Shown: positions 28,726 through 38,205, counted from the stretch's first letter. The stretch is 64,000 nt of DNA from Marinobacter sp. F4206 (GCF_019392195.1 NZ_JAHXKI010000002.1:1798001-1862000); one strand, 5' to 3'. A program made the numbers and translations. The notes: generated by a model from the letters alone, not told the origin.

Positions 28726-29931
28726 ATGAGGCAGTCCAACGAGCGCCAGCTCTCCGATCAGTTGCTCCCCCTGCGCCGGACTCTCTGGGTGGTCCTGACC
28801 TACCTGGTTGTCGGTTTTGCCTGGATCGCGTTTTCAGACCGCCTGGTCGAATCCTGGTTTCAGGATCCGGAGGCCCTGTCCCGGGTCCAGACCTGGAAGG
28901 GCTTCTTCTTCGTTCTGGTCACCGGCCTGGTCCTGTTCTCCGTGCTCCTGCGTCAGCTATACAAGGACCGTTCCCTGTTGAAGCTTCAACACGGTCAGCG
29001 CCAGGCGCTCCGCGCCCGCGAACGACAGTTGACCGTGCTCATGGATAACCTGCCGGGGATGGCCTATCGCTGTCGCTACGACAGCCAGTGGACGATGCTG
29101 TTTGTCTCCGACGGCTGTATTGAGCTTACCGGTTATGAGCCGGCCGCGCTGGTTAACAACCGGCAGGTCAGTTTTGCCGACCTGATGGATGACGCCACCA
29201 ACAAACGATTGCAGCAGGACGTGAAAGCGGCGCTGAATCAGGGCAAGCCCTTCTCCGTTGAGTACGCGTTGAAGCGGAAAAACGGGGCCAGAATCTGGGT
29301 CTGGGAGCGGGGCCGAGGAGTCGTAGAGGATAGCGGCGAAACGGTGCTGGAGGGTATTGTGTTGGACATCTCCGACCGCAAGGCACTGGAAAACGAACTG
29401 TCGGAGCTGGCGACCCGCGATCCGCTTACCGGCTTACTCAACCGCCGTGAGCTGACACGGCTCATGGAGGAGGAGCTCGAGCGTGCCAAGCGTTACCAGC
29501 GTACCATGGCCCTCCTGTGGATCGACTTCGACCATTTCAAGGATGTGAACGATACCTATGGCCATGCGGCCGGTGATTCGGTCTTGAAGGCGGTCAGCCG
29601 CCTGCTACTCGACAGCGTGCGCGCGGTCGATTCGGTAGGCCGGTTCGGCGGTGAGGAATTTGTGATTGTGTTGCCGGAAATGGAGGTGGCCGAGGCCCGC
29701 GAAACCGCCGACCGGCTGAGGCGTCAGGTCGGATCCCTGCCGCAACCCCTGGGTGATGGCAGGACGGTGCCCTTGACCATCAGTGTCGGCGTGGCGGTCT
29801 ACCCCAGTCACGGCCTGACCGCCGCAGCCTTGTGTGCGGCGGCCGATAAGGCCATGTATCGGGCCAAGGAGCGGGGCCGGAACTGTGTTTCGATGGCACA
29901 CCTTTCCGAGCATGTTCATAATGACGCCTGA
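28726..29931 (+). CDS. PAS-domain diguanylate cyclase, membrane-bound
   Basis: Makes cyclic di-GMP. The protein is about 401 residues. Two N-terminal helices (about 19-41 and 63-83) frame a short periplasmic loop; then a PAS domain (LMDNLPGMAYRCRYDSQWTMLFVSDG... VLDISDRKALE) and a GGDEF domain with the active-site sequence GGEEF. RAVD, the product-inhibition I-site, lies five residues before it and is intact, so feedback control is expected. I start at ATG 28726, as the upstream frame has only a TTG at 28672. It may be followed by the serine hydrolase gene in one transcript. Confidence 0.9.
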   Translation: MRQSNERQLSDQLLPLRRTLWVVLTYLVVGFAWIAFSDRLVESWFQDPEALSRVQTWKGFFFVLVTGLVLFSVLLRQLYKDRSLLKLQHGQRQALRARERQLTVLMDNLPGMAYRCRYDSQWTMLFVSDGCIELTGYEPAALVNNRQVSFADLMDDATNKRLQQDVKAALNQGKPFSVEYALKRKNGARIWVWERGRGVVEDSGETVLEGIVLDISDRKALENELSELATRDPLTGLLNRRELTRLMEEELERAKRYQRTMALLWIDFDHFKDVNDTYGHAAGDSVLKAVSRLLLDSVRAVDSVGRFGGEEFVIVLPEMEVAEARETADRLRRQVGSLPQPLGDGRTVPLTISVGVAVYPSHGLTAAALCAAADKAMYRAKERGRNCVSMAHLSEHVHNDA

Positions 29932-29970
29932 AACGACGATAACAAGAACACTGAATAAGGTTGTACCCGA

Positions 29971-31257
29971 ATGAATCGAATCGCCCGCCGTGCCCTGCAC
30001 ACCTGCATTGTGCCCAAAGACCTGTCCGCCGTTACCTGCCGTGATGCGGCTGGTGAGCGTCCGGATGCCGCCGGCGTCAGTCCGGAGGCGATCGACGCCA
30101 TCTGGGAGAGTGTTGAGGCCCTGTACCGGACCGGCGTGCATCCCGGCTTGCAGTTGTCGCTGCGCCATCGGGGTGAGCAGGTCCTGCATCGGGCCATCGG
30201 GCACGCCACCGGTAACGGTCCCCGGGACGGCGCCAGTGTCCTGAAGACCCCGATGACGACCGAGACCCCCGTCTGTTATTTCTCGGCATCAAAGGCGGTC
30301 ACCGCCTTGCTGATTCATATGCTGGCGGAACAGGGGCTGGTGAACCTGACTGATCCGGTGTCCTACTACTGCCCGGAATTTGCCCAGGGTGGAAAGCGGA
30401 CGATCACCGTGCACCAGGTGCTCTCCCACCGCGGCGGTATTCCTGCGATCCCGCGGGAAACGCCCATCGAGGTCCTTTGGCAGAAGGACGAAATCTGGCG
30501 CCTGCTGTGTGAGGCCAGGCCGGTGGAAGTGGACGGCGCCAAAGTGGCCTACCACGCCATCACTGGAGGCTTCGTGTTGCAGCGTGTGCTGGAAAAAGTC
30601 ACCGGCAACAGCATTGAGCATTACCTCGATACCCACCTGCGCCAGCCCATGGGCATGAAGTGGTTCACCTATGGGATCGCGCCGGATCACCTGCACGAGT
30701 TGGCCAGTAATTACGCCACCGGCCCGACCCCGAGGTTTCCCGTGTCGTGGATCGTTAACCGGGCCCTGGGCAGTGATATCCGGACGGTCGAGAAGGTCAC
30801 CAACGATCCCCGCTTCCAGGAAGCGGTCATTCCCGCCGGTAACCTGTGTGGCACCGCCGAGGAAATGGGCCGGTTCTTCCAGATGATGCTCAATGGCGGG
30901 GTCTGGAACGGGAAGCGCATCTGCAGCGAAATGACGGTTCGGCGAGCCATTCAGCAGTTCGGGTCGCTACAGATCGACCGGACCATGATGATTCCGATGC
31001 GCTTCAGCGCCGGCATGATGCTGGGCGGCAACCCGGTGGGTCTGTGGGGCCCGCAAAGCCGCTACGCCTTTGGCCACATCGGGCTGATTAACAAGCTGTG
31101 CTGGGCCGACCCGGCCCGGGATATTTCGGTCAGCCTGCTCAATACCGGCTTTCCCATTGTCGGTCACCACATGCCGGCGTTGGCAAAATTTGTCTACACG
31201 GTCTGCAAGCGCTTTCCCCTGATCCCGGAGAACCAGAGGCCGCTGGTCGCGGCCTGA
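29971..31257 (+). CDS. Serine hydrolase, class C beta-lactamase fold
   Basis: A 428-residue member of the penicillin-binding/beta-lactamase fold used mostly by esterases. The SxxK motif is SASK (about residue 97-100) after TPVCYF, the YxN equivalent is in VAYHAITGGFVLQRVLE, and a late FGHIGLINKLCWADP block stands where the HxG/KTG motif is usual. There is no signal peptide, so it is probably cytoplasmic, unlike true beta-lactamases. It is 40 nt downstream of the cyclase and ends 2 nt before a convergent gene. Substrate unknown; EstB-type esterase is the best guess. Confidence 0.85.
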   Translation: MNRIARRALHTCIVPKDLSAVTCRDAAGERPDAAGVSPEAIDAIWESVEALYRTGVHPGLQLSLRHRGEQVLHRAIGHATGNGPRDGASVLKTPMTTETPVCYFSASKAVTALLIHMLAEQGLVNLTDPVSYYCPEFAQGGKRTITVHQVLSHRGGIPAIPRETPIEVLWQKDEIWRLLCEARPVEVDGAKVAYHAITGGFVLQRVLEKVTGNSIEHYLDTHLRQPMGMKWFTYGIAPDHLHELASNYATGPTPRFPVSWIVNRALGSDIRTVEKVTNDPRFQEAVIPAGNLCGTAEEMGRFFQMMLNGGVWNGKRICSEMTVRRAIQQFGSLQIDRTMMIPMRFSAGMMLGGNPVGLWGPQSRYAFGHIGLINKLCWADPARDISVSLLNTGFPIVGHHMPALAKFVYTVCKRFPLIPENQRPLVAA

Positions 31258-31259
31258 GC

Positions 31260-31604
31260 TCAGAGGGTCCGCAACTGCTCTTCGAGAATGCCCAGCACTG
31301 ATGACAGGATGTCCCGGAAATCGGTCAGTGTCTGGGTCCGCTGAATCACGTCTTCCCGATTCTCATCCAGCCGCTCCAGTTTTGGGACGACCCGGCGAAT
31401 GCCCTCGGTGATCACCTCATAGGGGTAGTGGTGGTCCTGGATGCTCAATTTGTTAATCTCGGCCACTTCCTGACTGAAAATGCTGATGATGTCGTACAGC
31501 ATATCCTTGTGGTGAATGCTGCTGGCTTCCCAATAGGCGTCGTCCAGCAGTTCCAGCAGTGACAGGTATTCTCGGAGGGTATCGGCGACGGAGGTCTGGG
31601 TCAT
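31260..31604 (-). CDS. Small acidic helical protein of unknown function
   Basis: A 114-residue soluble protein, nearly all helix with many Glu, Asp, Leu and Ile (EYLSLLELLDDAYWEASSIHHKDMLYDIISIFSQEV). It has no membrane segment and no motif I recognise. Start is the ATG at 31604; the frame reaches farther upstream but that part is out of character in composition and lies beyond the plausible start. It converges with the serine hydrolase gene with a 2-base gap. Divergent from the small gene at 31818 with a perfect inverted repeat between. Coding is judged by codon pattern and position. Confidence 0.65.
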   Translation of the reverse strand: MTQTSVADTLREYLSLLELLDDAYWEASSIHHKDMLYDIISIFSQEVAEINKLSIQDHHYPYEVITEGIRRVVPKLERLDENREDVIQRTQTLTDFRDILSSVLGILEEQLRTL

Positions 31605-31708
31605 GGCAACTCTCGGGCGGTGATCGGAACTGTCTTGAAAAAACGTGATGTTACAGGGAACTATAGCAGGGCTTTCTGCGTCAGGTGAGCAGGTTCCGGA
31701 GCTGGATC

Positions 31709-31746
31709 GTGCAATAAAAATGAAACTAAGTTCATTTTTATTGCAC
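31709..31746. repeat. Perfect 16-bp inverted repeat, AT-rich
   Basis: GTGCAATAAAAATGAA (31709-31724) and TTCATTTTTATTGCAC (31731-31746) are perfect complements around the loop ACTAAG. It is markedly AT-rich for this genome and lies between two divergent small genes (31604 and 31818). It could be an operator or a cruciform or bidirectional terminator. No gene is seen in the rest of 31605-31817. Confidence 0.75.
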
Positions 31747-31817
31747 TTTGTCCGACAGATGGGCAGACTTCCAGAATGGGATAAGGATCTATCACGACTC
31801 ACTGGACGAGAAGCCGA

Positions 31818-32069
31818 ATGGATAAGCCCCCTCACATCTGCGCCGAGCGATCCGAGCGAACGGTCAAGCTTGATCACCACGACAGCGTTCGTGACCACGT
31901 GCACCAGCAGGTGAGCTCCGAAGTGGAGCGTCTTGAACGGCGCATTGAAACCCTGCGCCTGACCAAAGCCCCCCACGCTGCCATCATGATCTCCACCTAT
32001 GAGCGGATGATTGACCGCAAGAAAGGCTTCCTCCAGACCTGGAACCTGAAAGAAGACCGGTTCTACTGA
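31818..32069 (+). CDS. Small charged protein of unknown function
   Basis: An 83-residue soluble protein. It opens with an acidic/basic mixed segment (MDKPPHICAERSERTVKLDHHDSVRDHVHQ) and continues as a probable helix with VERLERRIETLRLTKAPHAAIMISTYERMIDRKKGFLQ, possibly a coiled coil. I do not recognise a family. Its stop overlaps the end of the convergent lipoprotein gene by 7 bp. The start at 31818 is chosen as the first ATG with a coherent product; the ribosome site is weak. Confidence 0.6.
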   Translation: MDKPPHICAERSERTVKLDHHDSVRDHVHQQVSSEVERLERRIETLRLTKAPHAAIMISTYERMIDRKKGFLQTWNLKEDRFY

Positions 32070-33139
32070 CGCTCTGGAATGGCCTCCGTTGACCAGGTTG
32101 CCTTGGCCTCGGCCGGCTCCTGGTAACTGCAGTAATCCGGGTTGTTTTCGGTGTTGGATGGGTCTTCTTCCGTCGGCGCCGGGACGGTCGCCGGTTCGCC
32201 ATCCGAACTGAAAATTCTCAGAACCTGCATGGCATAGTCGAGTTCCACCCGCAAGCAATCCGGAGTGGCCTCGGGTGACTGGGAACTGTCGTGCCGGCTG
32301 AGATCAATGACCTGTTGGTCCGGGCTCTTGATAAACAGCGTATCCGTTTTGTCTGCAATGAAGTCCTGTCGGAGTTCGAGACTGCCGAAGGACCGGCTCA
32401 GATAGTCGGCCGTCGCGTATTCCGGCTGATTGTAACCAGCTGCGGTAAAACTCGTGCCACTGAACCGGCTACCGGTGAGTGCGCTGATGAGTTCCGGCTG
32501 GGCGTCCCGGTCCTCCGGGTCGACACTGCGGCTGACGTACTGAATCGAGCGATAGACCTTGCCTTCGGCGTCACTGTCGTTCGTCGCGCTGGGCACATAG
32601 CGCCAGTCGAGCGTTGGGTATATCCATACGCGGTCGTTCAAGGCAAGACCGGCAAGAACGGCTTCCTGATCGGTGAAGCGGATATCGGCCTGGTTCTCCC
32701 GGGTGTTGTAGGTGCCGGCAGCGCCGTCGGTCGCCCGTTGCACCATGTATCTCCGACCTTCCTGGAAGTTGGCGACCTGGCCCGAGGCAATCACCTGATT
32801 CATCAGGTCGGCCGGGTTTCGTACCCGGATATAGCTTTTGCCGTCGTCTGCCGCCGTTGCCTGGATGAACACGTCAATGTGGGCCCGTATTTCCGCAGCC
32901 GATTCGGCACTCTCCGAGCCGTCGCTGTCCGTGGGTTCAAGCCCCCGATAGATGTCGTCAAACCGGGTGTGGTCAATGTTGTCCGGCGCCTGCTCGCTGT
33001 CCTCCAGATCGAACGTCGAGAAGGTCAGATCGACATCGGTTGCCGGGTTAAACGCGGTCGGTCCGGAATCCTCGGGGCCGCAGCCAACCAGTGTCACGGT
33101 GGCGAAGGCAATGGCGGTGAACGTGCAGAAATGTCTCAT
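32063..33139 (-). CDS. Hypothetical lipoprotein
   Basis: A 358-residue exported protein. The N-terminus MRHFCTFTAIAFATVTLVGCG is a textbook lipoprotein signal with the lipobox LVGC. The mature part is acidic, with many D, E, S and T, a low-complexity linker near the N-terminus, and a Pro/Thr/Glu-rich stretch close to the C-terminus. No enzyme motif stands out. It is divergent from the hybrid kinase gene, sharing a short intergenic region with a GGGGCC/GGCCCC hairpin (about 33195-33209). Its role is not predictable; an outer-membrane or cell-surface location is likely. Confidence 0.75.
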   Translation of the reverse strand: MRHFCTFTAIAFATVTLVGCGPEDSGPTAFNPATDVDLTFSTFDLEDSEQAPDNIDHTRFDDIYRGLEPTDSDGSESAESAAEIRAHIDVFIQATAADDGKSYIRVRNPADLMNQVIASGQVANFQEGRRYMVQRATDGAAGTYNTRENQADIRFTDQEAVLAGLALNDRVWIYPTLDWRYVPSATNDSDAEGKVYRSIQYVSRSVDPEDRDAQPELISALTGSRFSGTSFTAAGYNQPEYATADYLSRSFGSLELRQDFIADKTDTLFIKSPDQQVIDLSRHDSSQSPEATPDCLRVELDYAMQVLRIFSSDGEPATVPAPTEEDPSNTENNPDYCSYQEPAEAKATWSTEAIPERQ

Positions 33140-33267
33140 TTAGAACGGCTCTGGGGTGCGCGACGGTTGGTAAAGGGCTAAAGTGATTACCCGCGGGGCC
33201 GTTGGCCCCGGTTCGAATGCTGACAATAAACGATAATATAGGCATCTACCCTCGCGGAGATCACATT

Positions 33268-36200
33268 TTGCGGCAACGGAATCATCCGGCATCTACCGCA
33301 GTGGCTCGCTCCCTGCTTGCCCTGCTGCTTGTTCTGACGGCTTTGGTGCCGGCGGCGGCCGGAGCCCAGGAAGCCTGTCGCGAGGGCGACCTGGTCCTCA
33401 GTAGTGGCATCGGCAGTGTCCGGGATCTGGGCAATTGCATCTGGTACCTGGAAGACCCGGATCAGCAGCTGACCTTCAATGAGGTCAAGGATCGCGGGCT
33501 CAACGCCTTTACCCGCCATGAGGGCGGTGTGCTCAATTTTGGTTACACCGAGTCAGCCTACTGGACCCGGTTTGATATACGCACGCGCGGAACCGCAAGC
33601 GATACCGACTGGATCCTAGAACTGGCACTGCCGCTGGTGGACGACGTACGGCTGTATCTGGTCCGCGGCGGAGAGCTGGTCCAGCAAAGCCGCACCGGCT
33701 ACCTGGACAACTGGGCCGATCGGGACCTTGCGGTTCCGAACCCGACCTTTCGGCTGTCGCTGGCACCAGAGGCCGTGAATACGGTGTATCTGCGGATCAC
33801 CAACACCAACACCTTCCGCCTGCCGATCAGCCTTTGGCACCCCGACAGTTACATTGAAAAAGTATCCGTTGACGAGGTGGTGCGAGGCATTCTGCTCGGG
33901 GCCGTCGTGGCGATACTCGCCTACAACCTGTTCGTTGCGGTGTCGGTCCGTGAGCGGAGTAACATCTACTACGTGCTTTATCTGGTCTGTGCGGCCATCT
34001 TTATCGTCACCGAGCAGGTGCACGGCATCCAGTTGCTGGACAGCCGGCCGGCCCTGTTCAACAAGGAATACCTTCATTTCCAGATCATCATGACCTGGTT
34101 CTGGGGCTTGCTGATGGCCCGCCACCTGCTCGAAACCCGGGAGCGTTCGGCGGACCTTGACCAGGTACTCCGGCTTTGCCTGTACGCGGTGGTGACAACC
34201 TTTGTGTTGTCCCTGTTCCTGCCGTACCACGTTGCCATGGAGTGGATTGTCATCGGCTCGGTGGTGCTCAGCCTGGTGCTGATTGTGGTCAGTTATCTGT
34301 CCTGGCGCTATTACAACCCGGCCGCCCGGGCTTACTTCTTCGCCTGGACTCTGGCACTGGTTGGATTCGGGGTGTATGCCCTGACGGTGATGGGCTTCCT
34401 GCCGCTGAATACACTGACCAACTATTCGCCGCAAATCGGACTGACCTTGCAGATCATCCTGTTCTCCTTTGCCCTGGCGGACCGGATCAAGCAGGTCCAG
34501 GGTGAGGCGCTGGGCTGGAGCCAGCGGGCACTGTCAAACCTGCAGCGCTACCAGTCCCTGTTCGATAACGCCATCGAGGGGGTGTTCCAGATGTCACCGG
34601 ACCGTCGTTTTATCACCGCCAACCCGGCGATGGCAGAGCTGATGGGCTATAACAGCAGCCGGGAGCTGCTGCAACGCAATCCGGATGTCCTGGAGACCTG
34701 CATTGCCGATGACCGACTTCGGCGCCTGGTGGTCCAGCAGCTGGAGGCGCGGGGGACGGTCAAGGGCATTGAAGCCCGCTACCGAACCCGCGACGGCGAG
34801 GATCGCTGGGCCAACATCTCGCTGCACACCGTGTACGATGCCGACGGCGAGCCGGCCCACCTGGAAGGCACCTGCATCGACGCTACCGAAAGCCACCAGC
34901 GCCAGCGCATTGAGCGTGAACGGGAGCAGGAACGGCTGGAAAAGGAGTTGGCCCGCAACTCGGCCGAGGCCAAGAGCCAGTTCCTGGCGAACATGAGCCA
35001 CGAGATCCGGACGCCGCTGGCGGCCATTATCGGCTATGGCGAGACCCTGCTGGATCCGGATCTGAACGAACAGGAAAAACACAGCAGCGCCGAAACGGTG
35101 GTCCGGAGCGGGCGCCACCTGCTGGATCTGGTCAACGACATACTCGATCACTCCAAGATCGACGCCAACAAGCTCGACGTGGATGTGGTGTCGGTCAATC
35201 TGCCGGAACTGCTGGACGAGATTCGGGCCTTCTTCGCCCCTCGGGCCCGGGAAAAAGGGCTGGATTTCAGCATCATCTGTGAATACCCGCTGCCCGAACA
35301 GGTGCTCACCGATCCGACCCGGTTCCGGCAGATCATCATTAATCTTTGTGGAAACGCGCTTAAATTCACCGAAAAGGGCTCGATCTCCCTGGTGATTCGC
35401 TGTGACCGTGAGCAGGAAAAGCTGATCGCCCGGGTCGTCGACACCGGCATCGGCATGAAGCCGGAGCAGCTGGGGCGGCTGTTTGATCCGTTTGCCCAGG
35501 GCAGTGCCGCCATCTCCCGCCAGTACGGTGGCACCGGCCTGGGGCTGAGTATCTCTCGCCGGCTCGCCGAAATGCTGGGTGGCAGCATCCACGTTAACAG
35601 CACCTATGGCGAAGGCAGTGAATTCGAGCTGTCGATCCGCACCGGGTCACTGGCGAATGTCCATTTTCTGCGGGATGCCTCCGAACTGAGTCAGCGCCGG
35701 CGCGCCATTCCGATGGTGGTGGCGCCGCGTCTGAGCGGGCGTATCCTGTGTGCGGAAGACAACGAGACCAACCGACGCCTGGTGTCGCTGCTGGTGTCCC
35801 GGACGGGCGCCGAACTGATCCACGTTGGCAACGGTGCGGAAGCTCTGGATCTGGCGCTGCGCGATACCTTTGATCTGATCCTGATGGATATCCAGATGCC
35901 GGTCATGAACGGCCGGGATGCGACCGCGGCACTGCGGGAAGCCGGCGTTAACACCCCGGTGATCGCACTGACCGCCAACGTCATGTCCGAGGACATTGCC
36001 GACTACCGGCTGGCGGGCTGCAACGAGCACCTGGCCAAGCCCATCGACAAGCAGCGATTTTACGAGATGCTTGCGCGTTACCTGACGGTTGAGGCCGACC
36101 AGGGCAATGGCCCGGACCGGTCGTTCAGTGGCCGGATTCTGGTGGCGGAGGACAATGACGACAACCGCCGTCTGGTGGAGCGGATGCTGGGCCGACAGGG

Positions 36201-36801
36201 GCTGGAGGTGCTGTCCGTTGCCAGTGGCGAGGATGCGGTGCGCCGCGCTCTGTCCGAAACCGTCCAGCTGGTGCTGATGGACAGTCACATGCCCGGCATG
36301 GACGGGGTCGACGCTACCCGCTTGCTGCGCCAGACCGGTTTTCGGCGGCCGATCATCGCCTTTACCGCCGGCGATCAGAAGGAAACCGATGCCCTCCTCG
36401 AGGCCGGCTGTGACGGTGTGCTGGACAAACCAATCGACCAGCCCCACCTGCAGGCGTTGCTGGATCGTTTTCTGCCGCGACGGGCCGGTAGCCGGCCGGA
36501 CGATGACGAGGATGACGAAATTGAACGCCTGGTGCCGCAGTTCCTGGACAGCCTTGAGGGGCGCCGGGAACGAATGGCGGTGGCCTGGTCGGAAAGAGAT
36601 ACCGAATCCCTGAAATCCGAGGCGCATCAGATCAAGGGCACCGCGGGCGCCATGGGATACCCGGCGATGACCCGGCAGGCGGGCTCGCTGGAGGCGCTGC
36701 TGAAGACCGATAGCCCGGACTGGGATCGGGTTCGCGGCGAACTCGATACCCTCAATGACATGATAGATCGCGCGCGCACCGCGGCAGCGACCTCGACATG
36801 A
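33268..36801 (+). CDS. 7TMR-DISM hybrid histidine kinase with PAS, two receivers and Hpt
   Basis: A very large sensor (about 1177 residues). Order: signal peptide (VARSLLALLLVLTALVPAAAGA), extracellular 7TMR-DISM type beta domain to about residue 190, seven helices (about 200-400), PAS (about 430-545), HisKA with phospho-His H578 in NMSHEIRTPL, HATPase (GTGLGLSISRRL), REC1 with DLILMDIQMP, REC2 with QLVLMDSHMP and an Hpt domain with AHQIKGTAGAMGY. All phosphorelay residues look intact. I choose the TTG at 33268, with GGAG 9 nt before and the signal peptide directly after; ATG at 33217 is the alternative. It is followed by a membrane protein gene and a stand-alone receiver. Confidence 0.92.
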   Translation: MRQRNHPASTAVARSLLALLLVLTALVPAAAGAQEACREGDLVLSSGIGSVRDLGNCIWYLEDPDQQLTFNEVKDRGLNAFTRHEGGVLNFGYTESAYWTRFDIRTRGTASDTDWILELALPLVDDVRLYLVRGGELVQQSRTGYLDNWADRDLAVPNPTFRLSLAPEAVNTVYLRITNTNTFRLPISLWHPDSYIEKVSVDEVVRGILLGAVVAILAYNLFVAVSVRERSNIYYVLYLVCAAIFIVTEQVHGIQLLDSRPALFNKEYLHFQIIMTWFWGLLMARHLLETRERSADLDQVLRLCLYAVVTTFVLSLFLPYHVAMEWIVIGSVVLSLVLIVVSYLSWRYYNPAARAYFFAWTLALVGFGVYALTVMGFLPLNTLTNYSPQIGLTLQIILFSFALADRIKQVQGEALGWSQRALSNLQRYQSLFDNAIEGVFQMSPDRRFITANPAMAELMGYNSSRELLQRNPDVLETCIADDRLRRLVVQQLEARGTVKGIEARYRTRDGEDRWANISLHTVYDADGEPAHLEGTCIDATESHQRQRIEREREQERLEKELARNSAEAKSQFLANMSHEIRTPLAAIIGYGETLLDPDLNEQEKHSSAETVVRSGRHLLDLVNDILDHSKIDANKLDVDVVSVNLPELLDEIRAFFAPRAREKGLDFSIICEYPLPEQVLTDPTRFRQIIINLCGNALKFTEKGSISLVIRCDREQEKLIARVVDTGIGMKPEQLGRLFDPFAQGSAAISRQYGGTGLGLSISRRLAEMLGGSIHVNSTYGEGSEFELSIRTGSLANVHFLRDASELSQRRRAIPMVVAPRLSGRILCAEDNETNRRLVSLLVSRTGAELIHVGNGAEALDLALRDTFDLILMDIQMPVMNGRDATAALREAGVNTPVIALTANVMSEDIADYRLAGCNEHLAKPIDKQRFYEMLARYLTVEADQGNGPDRSFSGRILVAEDNDDNRRLVERMLGRQGLEVLSVASGEDAVRRALSETVQLVLMDSHMPGMDGVDATRLLRQTGFRRPIIAFTAGDQKETDALLEAGCDGVLDKPIDQPHLQALLDRFLPRRAGSRPDDDEDDEIERLVPQFLDSLEGRRERMAVAWSERDTESLKSEAHQIKGTAGAMGYPAMTRQAGSLEALLKTDSPDWDRVRGELDTLNDMIDRARTAAATST

Positions 36802-36835
36802 TCGTGACCATAAGAATAACGACAGGAACAGGCCA

Positions 36836-37390
36836 ATGACTGACAGCCAACCCCGCAATGAGCAGTACACCCTCAGCATGATGTACGGGACTTACGCCGA
36901 TATCCTGTTCGTGCTGTTCCCGTTTCTGGTGATTGGTATGCAGCGGCTCTGGGAGGGCCGGCTCTATGAAACCCTGATGCGTCCGGATCTGAGCATTGCC
37001 GCGGCCATTCTCGCCGGTCTGGCGATCGGCAAGTTCGTACTGGGGCTGGTGACCAATCGGGATCTGGGTCGTTACAAGGAGCGGATTGTTTTTTTCATTG
37101 CCCTGACCCTGTTCCTGGTGCTGGGGCCGTCGATTATCCTCATGCTGAGCATCATGGGGAGTGCCGAGGTTCCCGGGTTTGTGGCCTTCGTTCAGCCGAT
37201 TCTGCTGATCATTGCCATTTCCCTGTATTCGACGGCGGTGAGCATCAGCAACATCCTGGTTCGGGCCGGTGCTGAAGAGCCGACATCCGAAGCTGGCTCC
37301 GGCGACAGCACGTCTGACGCTGAACGGCCTAAGGCGCCGCGTCCGGCGCCATTGGATCTGCCCAGGCGAACCGGTAATGATTCCCTGTGA
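36836..37390 (+). CDS. Four-helix inner-membrane protein of unknown function
   Basis: A 184-residue membrane protein with about four helices (near residues 22-36, 53-71, 82-103 and 115-140) and a cytoplasmic tail rich in Pro, Ser, Glu and Arg. I recognise no family. It lies 34 nt after the hybrid kinase gene and 48 nt before the receiver gene, all on one strand, so I infer that it works with this signalling system, perhaps as an accessory membrane subunit or target. ACAGGA is 5-10 nt before the ATG. Confidence 0.75.
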   Translation: MTDSQPRNEQYTLSMMYGTYADILFVLFPFLVIGMQRLWEGRLYETLMRPDLSIAAAILAGLAIGKFVLGLVTNRDLGRYKERIVFFIALTLFLVLGPSIILMLSIMGSAEVPGFVAFVQPILLIIAISLYSTAVSISNILVRAGAEEPTSEAGSGDSTSDAERPKAPRPAPLDLPRRTGNDSL

Positions 37391-37438
37391 GGGTACTGCG
37401 ATAATGACCGGAGACACGAGCATGACAGGAGACAATCA

Positions 37439-37852
37439 ATGAGTGACCTCAGGGTTCTGGTGGTGGAAGACGAGCCGGTCATGAGGGAGAGACTGGTCGA
37501 GATGCTTTACCGGGCCGGTGCGACTCAGGTGTTCGAATGTGTGGATGCGGCGTCAGCGCGGGCTGCGTTTGCGGATCAGGAGTACCAGATTATCCTGCTG
37601 GACCTGGGGCTGCCGGATGGTGATGGTCATGAACTGATGCAGGCGTTCAAGAAGGTCCGTGCGGAGCAGCACATTGTTCTGGTGACGGCGGACGACTCCA
37701 TCGACAGCATTCAGCGGGCGATCAGTACCGGTGCCAACGGCTATGTCGTCAAACCCTATTCCCAGGAAAAGATCCACGACGTGGTGAACAACTATGCCAT
37801 GGTCCATGGTGGTGATATGGCCATGATGCAGGGCCTGAACCGGCGCCATTGA
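37439..37852 (+). CDS. Stand-alone response regulator receiver
   Basis: A 137-residue CheY-like protein. The acidic pocket is VVEDEP, the phospho-acceptor Asp is in IILLDLGLPDGDGHE, the Thr switch in VLVTADD and the Lys in VVKPYS, all of which are intact. No output domain is fused; after the receiver there is only a short tail. It ends the operon of the hybrid kinase, so the Hpt domain of the kinase probably passes phosphate to it. GGAGACAATC immediately before ATG gives a good ribosome site. Confidence 0.92.
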   Translation: MSDLRVLVVEDEPVMRERLVEMLYRAGATQVFECVDAASARAAFADQEYQIILLDLGLPDGDGHELMQAFKKVRAEQHIVLVTADDSIDSIQRAISTGANGYVVKPYSQEKIHDVVNNYAMVHGGDMAMMQGLNRRH

Positions 37853-37896
37853 CCGGTTGAGGCCCTGTCCGGCAGTGCCGGAATCAAGGAGGGGCG

Positions 37897-38169
37897 TCAG
37901 GCAACCTGGCGCGCGATCCAGGAGTTGTAACGGGTTGCCAGGGCACGGACATAGCGGGCCTCGGCGCCATCCAGGTTGCCCAATACACCTTTGAAGATCC
38001 AGCCACGCTCGTAGAGGCCAAGCACCCGCTGCTCGTCATCCAGATTGACGCGCTGATTCAGTTTTTTGCAGATTGCATCCAGCAGCGGCAGCTTTTCGGG
38101 GCGCTTGAGAGGGCCCTGGCGACCGGCTAGGGGCTGGTTCGCTGCGCGTGTAGTCGGATGTCTTTTCAT
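37897..38169 (-). CDS. Small conserved-looking basic protein, unknown
   Basis: A 90-residue soluble, basic protein. The N-terminal third is Arg/Lys/Pro-rich; the rest is LDAICKKLNQRVNLDDEQRVLGLYERGWIFKGVLGNLDGAEARYVRALATRY, a helical domain I do not recognise. AAGGAG lies 7 nt before the ATG at 38169, a strong site, so I regard the gene as real. An intrinsic terminator (38206-38234) on the same strand lies within its leader, which may mean attenuation. It converges with the receiver gene. Confidence 0.7.
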   Translation of the reverse strand: MKRHPTTRAANQPLAGRQGPLKRPEKLPLLDAICKKLNQRVNLDDEQRVLGLYERGWIFKGVLGNLDGAEARYVRALATRYNSWIARQVA

Positions 38170-38205
38170 GATGTTCTCCTTGTCGTTTTGCGGCTGCAAA
38201 AACAA

